The notes beneath the pieces were generated by a model. The model ran no database searches. It was not told where the DNA came from and saw nothing but the letters and a program-made list of their open reading frames with translations. Source: Fratercula arctica (lineage: Eukaryota; Chordata; Aves; Charadriiformes; Alcidae). From it: DNA of 64,000 nucleotides. This document shows positions 60,481 through 64,000 of the stretch, one piece after another. The position numbers and the translations under genes are program-made. Position 1 is the stretch's first letter. Each line of letters begins with the position of its first letter. The stretch lies in the NCBI GenBank assembly GCA_947846985.1, contig CANTUZ010000001.1, forward strand, positions 113,725,757 to 113,789,756. Reading direction: 5' to 3'.

Positions 60481-63400
60481 CTAATGTTTGAAGAGGAGAT
60501 ATTCAAGATCAGCGACGTGGAAATACAGTAGTATAGCACAGTCTACCCTGGAAAGCGAGAGATGAGAAAAGAGGAGAAAAATAACCCCCCACATTGTTCC
60601 TGTTGTACCAAGACACTTCCTAAACTTTTGTAGACCTAGTGCTGAATCATTTCAATATGCAGCACAGTTACTGGAGACAACCCTGATCATATGCATTGAC
60701 ACGTTACATGGCATTCATAATCTCCAAATAGCTGTCCTAATGCAAACTCATTTGTCAGTCAGGCCTGCAACATTTCAAGTTCTTATAGGGAGCTTGGAGG
60801 ACAGTGTTCAGAGTGTCTCTTTATGGGCCACAAAGCAGACAGCCCGTCAGTATTTTTGGTACAGCAGTTTGTTAAACATTTTGGTTTTGTTAAATTAAGA
60901 GATGCCTTTATTGCTGCCATGAAAAAAAAAAAAAACCATCACCGCAGCCACTGGAGTCAGGCAAAACTGAGGCAGGGTCTTGTGAGTGCTCATTTCTGCC
61001 AATGCAGGTCAAGTAACCGAAGAGGCAACAGGAACTATTTGCAAACTTTGTACTCTCAGCTCATGGAACTCAATTCTTGTAATGTGAAGAGTCAGAAGAG
61101 CCAGCAATCCTAGTCATTTGGTAAAGGTTAAATAGTTAACAGGCCTTATCTCTCAATAAACCAGTGCAATGGTGGGATCTCAGTATCTTTTTTTTAATCA
61201 TGAAAGAGTCACTCAAAGATCTGTAGAAGCTGTCAGCTAAACAAGATATGGTGAAACGCGGCCTTTTAACTTGTTTTTACTTATATGGGAGAGAGATATA
61301 CACAAAATCAGATCAAGTGTAAGGGGTCCCTGGTTTCGCAGCCTGTCACCACTACCGGCCATTAGCAATTGCTGAGGGCAGAGTATCAAGCCAGGCATGC
61401 TCGTGTCCATGCTTCTGCAGAACCAGCAGCACTGATATTTGGTGCAAAGCTCTTCTGAACAAGTGATGGTGTTTTTTCAACATCATATAATCCTTGACAG
61501 TCCCTTTCCCTCACCACCATGAATTTCTTCAGCTTTTAGTTTGTATAGTTTCCCATGATGAGGAGTCATGCAGCTTAGTGGGCAGCCATCCACAGTGCCA
61601 CTCAAGTACCTCTTCTGCCTGCATTAACATGGGGAGCACTTGAGGGTTTTCAATGCTTCTCAAAAGTCAGATTATCCCTTCAGATGAAAGGCTCTTTCTA
61701 AAGTTGTGTTCTGCAGATATTGCCACTCTGAATTTACACATTACCAATAACATGTTTCACAGTTCTTAAAGGCACATGTGCTCTGCTGCTAGAGCGACTC
61801 TGGGCCTTGAAAAAATGTTCAAAGCAAAAACTTTCGTTATCTCCCTTCTGACTTCCAACCTTGATCTTCTGGACTTAACCTCCCCAGCAACCTCATCCCA
61901 AATCTCATCACCTCAGGCAAGCCAAGATCTATGCAGCAGAGCAAACAACGCCATTATACACACAAGAGCCACATCATACAGCAGCACTCACCACTAAACA
62001 ACACCAGGGTAAAAGATCCCTCTAGTGCTCTTCTCTGTGAGATCCAGAGGAAACACCACATCAGATATGATTTAATTTATGTTGTTTTGTGGTGTTGCTA
62101 TTTTTTTCCTGAGACACTGAGTATTTGCAAGTGACAACTTCTGCTTTTGGCTTAAAAAAAAAAAAAGAAAAGTTCTTTTTTCGGGTTATTGAGGGAGAAG
62201 TGTGGGGATGCTAAAATAAGCAAACAAATATTTGGTGGGGTTTGCTTTATTGTAAGGAGTCTTGGCATCTTAGTCAAGCACCTGGACACTTTACAGGCAA
62301 AGCATAACACGTCCACGTATTAAAAAAAAACCAACCTGTGAACCATCTACTACTACAGGCAACATAAGTGAACTATTTCAGCTCAGTAGAGCCACAATAT
62401 GCATACTGTGTTCATCAGCTCTGAGAGTTACATTACACCTTACCCATTTTATGGAACAAATTACATAACTAAATATGTTTCATGCTTCCCTGAGGCAGCT
62501 CTACTTAGCTTCGAAAATCTAGCAATAGTACTCTAGTGAAAGCCTGCTTTCTAACAGGTTAAAAAGGTTTCTATATCTAGTTGCTTCGTAGCTTAAATTT
62601 TAAGATGTAAAAACACATACTCCCCCACATTTCATAGTGATCCTGCTTCCACAGGAGAAGGGTACAAGTTGGAAACACTACTCTCACTAGCAGGATCTCC
62701 ACAAAAAAATGCAGAAGCGTGCTTGCCCCAGAGCAATCAGCGCAGCCCCTAGCCCCATGTTGGGCAATCATCTTTCCTGAGAAGGCCAATCATCTTTCCT
62801 GAGAAGGGCAAATGAGTGCCCTGGGGCACTCACCCCATCCTTGCCTGCCCACCTTTGCTCTCTATCTGTGACCGGAGACCTCCTGGCATGAGGGATGGCT
62901 TTCAACAACCCCTGTGCCTTTCCCAAGGGGTAATGCAGCCCAGAGTCCCTGCCCATCTCCACAGGTGACAGGGCCAGTGGCCACCCCAGCTCTCTGGCAC
63001 ACTTGCTTCACGGGAACCAGCACCAAGATGATTAAGGAAAGCACCACTGCCACTCAAAAACTACTATTTAGTGGTCACCCAGCCTGTCTTGGAGCAAGCG
63101 GGAGAACTGGCAAGCAAGTTTAGCCCTGCAGGAAAAGCCAGTCCCTGTTGGCCAACTCTTGCTGTCAAAGGGGGAAGCTATATTCAGCCTCCAAAAACCT
63201 CATGAAGGTGGCCCAAACCAGGCAGGCACCGAGGTATCTTTCACAAAGTTCCCCACTAAGCCATTATAAAACATAACTGATTGTAAACAGACGTTTTGTC
63301 TTAAACAGTTTTCAGCTGCAGTATATAAAGACAGCTCAGGCTAGAGAAATGTCTTCCGTGAATTTTGCTAGCAACAGTTCATCATGAGAAGCCAGTGTGT

Positions 63401-63741
63401 TTATGTAGTAGCATTACAGGTTGTTACTGTGGTTTTATAGGTAAAAGTAGGTCAAATGAATTAATACAGCAGCCCTGACAATATTATTGTTATTAATGTA
63501 GAGGTAGTTAACTTTATCACCAAACGATGTACCCTTATCTCATTTTCCCAGTACTCTGGAGCAACCTCCGCAATATCATGCGCATATTACATAGGCATCA
63601 GAACAGCAGACAGCTGTGTGATTAAAGACACTACATTGCTAAGAATACCGATTCCTAAGTAGTTGTGAATCATGAAATAAAAAATTAAAACTAATTTCTT
63701 TTGTGTGGACATAAAGAAAAGCTTTAATAGAATTAGATGTT
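60481..63741. other. Unique DNA, no gene recognised
   Basis: Short motif-free open frames on both strands. A GC-richer patch at 62690-63240 holds the 22-bp tandem duplication and a minus-strand splice-bounded 49-bp block (62834-62882, donor GGG|GTGAGTGC) that may be a pseudo-exon. Confidence 0.5.
62765..62806. repeat. Tandem duplication of a 22-bp unit
   Basis: CAATCATCTTTCCTGAGAAG occurs at 62765-62784 and again at 62787-62806, identical and in tandem. This is a recent replication-slippage duplication. Confidence 0.92.
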
Positions 63742-63873
63742 TCATTTGGCTGTTATGCTACAGAACTGTTCACGTGCTATTAAGTAATCTGGTTTAATTA
63801 ACTCCTTAGTACACTGAAACAAGGCTGATAGAAACCAAAAGACAAATTCTGCCAGGATCTTGTTAATCAGTAC
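63742..63873 (-). CDS. Candidate terminal coding exon (unidentified), low confidence
   Basis: The minus-strand acceptor AATATTTTTCCTTGTTTCAG is excellent. The following frame is open for 43 codons to a TGA: VLINKILAEFVFWFLSALFQ, then CTKELIKPDYLIAREQ and FCSITAK. A TATTAAAG lies about 15 nt past the stop and could be a variant poly(A) signal. No good donor lies inside, which fits a last exon. GC is low and no family is recognised, so chance is a real alternative. If it is real, it belongs to a gene continuing beyond the right edge. Confidence 0.2.
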   Translation of the reverse strand, partial: VLINKILAEFVFWFLSALFQCTKELIKPDYLIAREQFCSITAK

Positions 63874-64000
63874 CTGAAACAAGGAAAAATATTTTTGTTA
63901 TGCAACAGAATGGTGTAAACTAACATCATTCTTACACAAGTAGAAAACAAAAGCAAAACAAGAAGTCCTGTAGTTGCAGTTGCAATAGTCAGGGGTTTTC

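Noticed and set aside
1..64000. Search for tRNA/rRNA genes, CRISPR arrays, bacterial operons or viral coding regions.
   Set aside because: None seen. The content is typical avian non-coding DNA, and no gag/pol/env sequence accompanies the LTR.

Overview
This is a 64 kb, AT-rich (roughly 38-40% GC by eye), low-gene-density stretch of a vertebrate nuclear genome, almost certainly a bird. The diagnostic evidence is repetitive. There are three copies of the avian/reptilian CR1 non-LTR retrotransposon. There is also one solitary LTR whose sequence matches a widespread avian endogenous retrovirus family (from memory, ERVL-like). No operons, bacterial-style genes, CRISPR arrays, rRNAs or tRNAs were seen. 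Nearly all open frames are short and explained by chance, simple repeats or CR1 remnants.

Layout. 1-19.9 kb: unique AT-rich DNA with a 38-nt T run and a (GT)14 microsatellite. 19.9-21.5 kb: a minus-strand, internally deleted CR1 that joins ORF1 (coiled coil plus SGNH-esterase-like remnants) directly to the last part of the reverse-transcriptase ORF and the 3' UTR. 21.5-28.9 kb: unique DNA. 28.94-29.48 kb: a solo avian LTR. 31.2-33.2 kb: an imperfect direct repeat of about 75 bp flanking a second, plus-strand CR1 that shares the same internal-deletion junction. 37.07-37.59 kb: a third CR1, 5'-truncated. 37.6-59.5 kb: unique DNA with short homopolymers, a G-quadruplex-type tract and a 22-bp palindrome. 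59.6-60.5 kb: a GC-richer island ending in AATAAA. 60.5-64 kb: unique DNA.

Genes. I could not identify any protein-coding gene by homology. Reading splice signals by eye, I found a set of short minus-strand open blocks (51573 down to 27622) with good splice sites and mutually compatible phases. Joined, they would give a hydrophobic, membrane-like polypeptide. They are reported as low-confidence exon candidates, because pseudo-exons of this quality are common in vertebrate introns. If they are real, the CR1s and the LTR lie in introns of that gene.

The best-supported unusual observation is the pair of CR1 copies sharing one ORF1-to-RT deletion junction. This suggests an internally deleted, non-autonomous CR1 lineage mobilised in trans.
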